DNA of 6,988 nt, taken from the NCBI GenBank assembly GCA_902766845.1, contig CACXFD010000217.1:1-6988 (forward strand). The letters are read 5' to 3'. This document shows positions 5,309-6,988 of this stretch, piece by piece. A program made the position numbers and the translations under genes. The stretch comes from an uncultured Lachnospiraceae bacterium. GTDB taxonomy: Bacteria > Bacillota > Clostridia > Lachnospirales > Lachnospiraceae. Positions within the stretch are counted from its first letter, which is position 1. Every line of letters begins with the position of its first letter. A model generated the notes under the pieces. It was given only the letters and a program-made list of their open reading frames with translations, was not told the DNA's origin and did no database searches.

Positions 5309-6205
5309 ATGTTTGGAAGAAGACCGGATGGAAGACGGGTCAAAAAGATCGACCCGGTCATGCGCATCACGCCCTATGTCATGCCGATGCGCTGTGACGC
5401 GCAGGTCCTGCTCAAGCACCGCGCGGACGAAGAGATCCTGACTTCGTTCATCCGGGACCGGAAGAAAGAGAAGGGAGAGCGGCTCTCCCGGATGCAGATC
5501 ATCGTCGCGGCCTACGTCCGCGCGATCAGCCGGCACCCGGAGGTCAACCGCTTCATCATGAACAAGCAGCTGTTCGCGCGCAACAACTGCTCGGCCGCGT
5601 TCACCATTTTGAAGGATCCCGGGGATCCGGACAAGGGCGAGGCCGTCGTCAAGATCCGCTTCGACCTGACGGACACGGTCTATGACGTGCGTGACCGCAT
5701 GGAGGCCGCCGTGGCGGCCAACCGCGGGGATCAGCCGGCCGGGTTCGTGGACAAGCTGCTGACCGGCCTGTTCGCGGTGCCGGGGCTGGCGACTGTCGTC
5801 GTCTCGCTGGTAAGGGTCCTGGACCGCTACGGGCTGGCGCCCGCGGTCCTGATGGAGGAGCTCCCGTTCTACGTGGGCATGTATATCACGAACACCGCGT
5901 CCATCGGCCTGCATGACGTGAACCACCATATCTACAACTGGGGGAACGTGGGACTGTTCCTGGGGATGGGCCTGACGGAAAAGGTCGCGGTCGTGGAAAA
6001 CGGCGCGGCGCGCATGAAGAAGTTCCTGCCCATCGGCATCACCGCGGACGAGCGCGTCTGCTCGGGCGCGCATTACGCCCGGTTCTTCTCCGACATGAAG
6101 TTCTACCTGGAACACCCGGAGGTGCTGGAGACAGCGCCGGAAACGGTCCGCTTTGACGACGGCTGCCCGGGCGTCGAATACCACGAGCCCAAACTGACTA
6201 CCTGA
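5309..6205 (+). CDS. Stand-alone 2-oxoacid dehydrogenase E2-like (CoA-acyltransferase fold) protein
   Basis: The 298-residue protein resembles the catalytic domain of E2 acyltransferases (PF00198) without lipoyl or subunit-binding domains. It opens with MFGRRPDGRRVKKIDPVMRI and has a core around 60-100 (SRMQIIVAAYVRAISRHPEVNRF). A hydrophobic segment spans 146-170, and a NWGNVGLFLGMG strand (210-221) sits where E2 enzymes have their late core strand. In active E2 enzymes the C-terminal motif is DHRxxDG; here it reads DERVCSG (247-253), so the catalytic histidine is Glu248 and the aspartate is Ser252. Ordinary acyl transfer is therefore doubtful. I recall clostridial proteins of this size, annotated E2 subunit, with a DERxxDG motif, so the His change may be family-wide and the Ser change additional. 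AAAAGGAGAG upstream supports the start. The deacylase gene follows 13 bases later, implying one operon. No E1 or E3 gene is nearby. Confidence 0.8.
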   Translation: MFGRRPDGRRVKKIDPVMRITPYVMPMRCDAQVLLKHRADEEILTSFIRDRKKEKGERLSRMQIIVAAYVRAISRHPEVNRFIMNKQLFARNNCSAAFTILKDPGDPDKGEAVVKIRFDLTDTVYDVRDRMEAAVAANRGDQPAGFVDKLLTGLFAVPGLATVVVSLVRVLDRYGLAPAVLMEELPFYVGMYITNTASIGLHDVNHHIYNWGNVGLFLGMGLTEKVAVVENGAARMKKFLPIGITADERVCSGAHYARFFSDMKFYLEHPEVLETAPETVRFDDGCPGVEYHEPKLTT

Positions 6206-6218
6206 AAGGAGCCGGAAC

Positions 6219-6988
6219 ATGCGCACACTGCTGAAACAGGGATGGATCTATGACGGGACCGGCGCGGAGCCGTACGTGGGGGACGTGCTGCTCGAGGACG
6301 ATGTGATCCTCGAGGTCGCCAAGCGGATCGATGCGGACGCGGACCGCGTGATCGACGTGACCGGGAAGCAGGTCTGCCCCGGCCTGATCGACGCGCATTC
6401 CCACAACGATTTCTTTTATGACCGCGAGGACGCTGAGAAGTTCTACCGGCCGTTCCTGCAGCAGGGCATCACCACGCAGATCACTGGCAACTGCAGCTTT
6501 TCGCCGTTCGGCGTCTCGCCGGACACCCCGTACCGGGAAAAGATCGGCGGGGGCCTGTTCGATACGCTGGCGCCCTGCAGCTTTGCCGAGTTCAAACAGC
6601 GCGCCGAGGGGCGGCTCTACGTCAACCTGGTGCCGCTGATCGGCCAGGGATCGGTGCGCGCGGGCATCGCCGGCTATGATCCCACGCCGTTTACGCCGAA
6701 GCAGATCGAAGAGGAGCTCTCGCACGTGCGCGAGGCCATGGAGGGCGGCGCCTTCGGCGGGTCCTTCGGCTTCATGTATGAGCCGGACCGCTACGCCAAG
6801 GAGGACGAGATCATCGCCTTCGCGAAGGAGATCGCGAAGTATGACGGCATCGTGACCATCCATCCGCGCGCCTGCTCGATCGTCAGCGCGGACTATCCGC
6901 TGCTGACCAAAAAGTCCCATCTGGAGATGGGACTGGACGAGGCCGTGGACATCATGAAGAAAGCCGGCTGCCGCCTTGAATACAGCCA
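6219..6988 (+). CDS. N-acyl-D-amino-acid deacylase-like amidohydrolase (cut by right edge)
   Basis: About 256 codons are present and the frame stays open to the window end, so roughly half of a usual 500-residue enzyme is seen. It begins with the small beta domain (MRTLLKQGWIYDGTG, with DVTGKQVCPGLIDAHSHND at 46-64). The HxH pair (His60, His62), Cys92 in GNCSFS and His215 in TIHPRA match the metal-site positions of D-aminoacylase from Alcaligenes. The GGAFGGSFGFMYEPDRYA stretch (176-193) matches the family's conserved glycine-rich loop. The last readable residues are LEYS followed by CA, which fits the start of the next metal-ligand histidine (SH). The family hydrolyses N-acyl-D-amino acids or related amides in the cytoplasm. 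Where the usual motif is VGHGTLR, this protein reads IGQGSVR, with Gln143 for His. GAAAGGAG ends eight to nine bases before the ATG. Exact substrate unknown. Confidence 0.88.
   Translation, partial: MRTLLKQGWIYDGTGAEPYVGDVLLEDDVILEVAKRIDADADRVIDVTGKQVCPGLIDAHSHNDFFYDREDAEKFYRPFLQQGITTQITGNCSFSPFGVSPDTPYREKIGGGLFDTLAPCSFAEFKQRAEGRLYVNLVPLIGQGSVRAGIAGYDPTPFTPKQIEEELSHVREAMEGGAFGGSFGFMYEPDRYAKEDEIIAFAKEIAKYDGIVTIHPRACSIVSADYPLLTKKSHLEMGLDEAVDIMKKAGCRLEYS

Noticed and set aside
5252..6226. Minus-strand open frame opposite the E2-like gene
   Set aside because: It is complementary to a recognisable protein and its product is rich in Arg, Asp, Val and His as expected of a shadow; no family resemblance.
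6198..6920. Minus-strand open frame opposite the deacylase gene
   Set aside because: The plus strand encodes conserved metal-site motifs throughout; the minus product resembles nothing.

Overview
The window looks like chromosomal DNA from a high-GC Clostridia-type Firmicute (Bacillota). The grounds are strong AGGAGG-type ribosome binding sites, a DUF975 membrane protein, a clostridial-type zinc-dependent phospholipase C family protein, a BioY biotin transporter under a BirA-like operator, and short lipoyl-less 2-oxoacid dehydrogenase E2-like proteins of the kind I recall from gut Clostridia. This assignment is inferred from gene content, not from a marker gene. No phage, IS element, CRISPR array, tRNA or rRNA is visible.

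Layout. A 5'-proximal fragment of rubrerythrin runs leftward off the window (1-317, minus). Its leader carries three GC-rich hairpins at a 32-33 bp period, with a sigma70-type promoter behind them. Rightward come a DUF975 membrane protein (593-1309) and a Zn_dep_PLPC-family protein (1412-2221), closed by a terminator-like hairpin. A visibly more AT-rich orphan lipoprotein gene (2429-3124) follows and ends in two consecutive terminators; the second is an 18 bp bidirectional stem shared with the convergent Ldh2-family dehydrogenase (3289-4407, minus). Upstream of that gene is bioY (4535-5095, minus), which has its own terminator. BioY and a rightward two-gene unit diverge from a compact control region (about 5142-5247) that contains two good promoters and a BirA-like operator. 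The rightward unit is an E2 (CoA-acyltransferase fold) homologue without a lipoyl domain and with an altered catalytic motif (5309-6205), followed 13 bp later by an N-acyl-D-amino-acid deacylase-like amidohydrolase cut by the window end (6219 onward).

How the genes relate. Most are small independent transcription units: oxidative-stress protection (rubrerythrin), envelope proteins of unknown role (DUF975, lipoprotein, PLC-like), a redox enzyme of unknown substrate (Ldh2) and vitamin uptake (BioY). The two points most worth following are the pairing of a probably catalytically divergent acyltransferase-fold protein with a D-aminoacylase-like enzyme, and the hairpin array in the rubrerythrin leader. 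I do not see convincing evidence for a wholly new multi-gene system.
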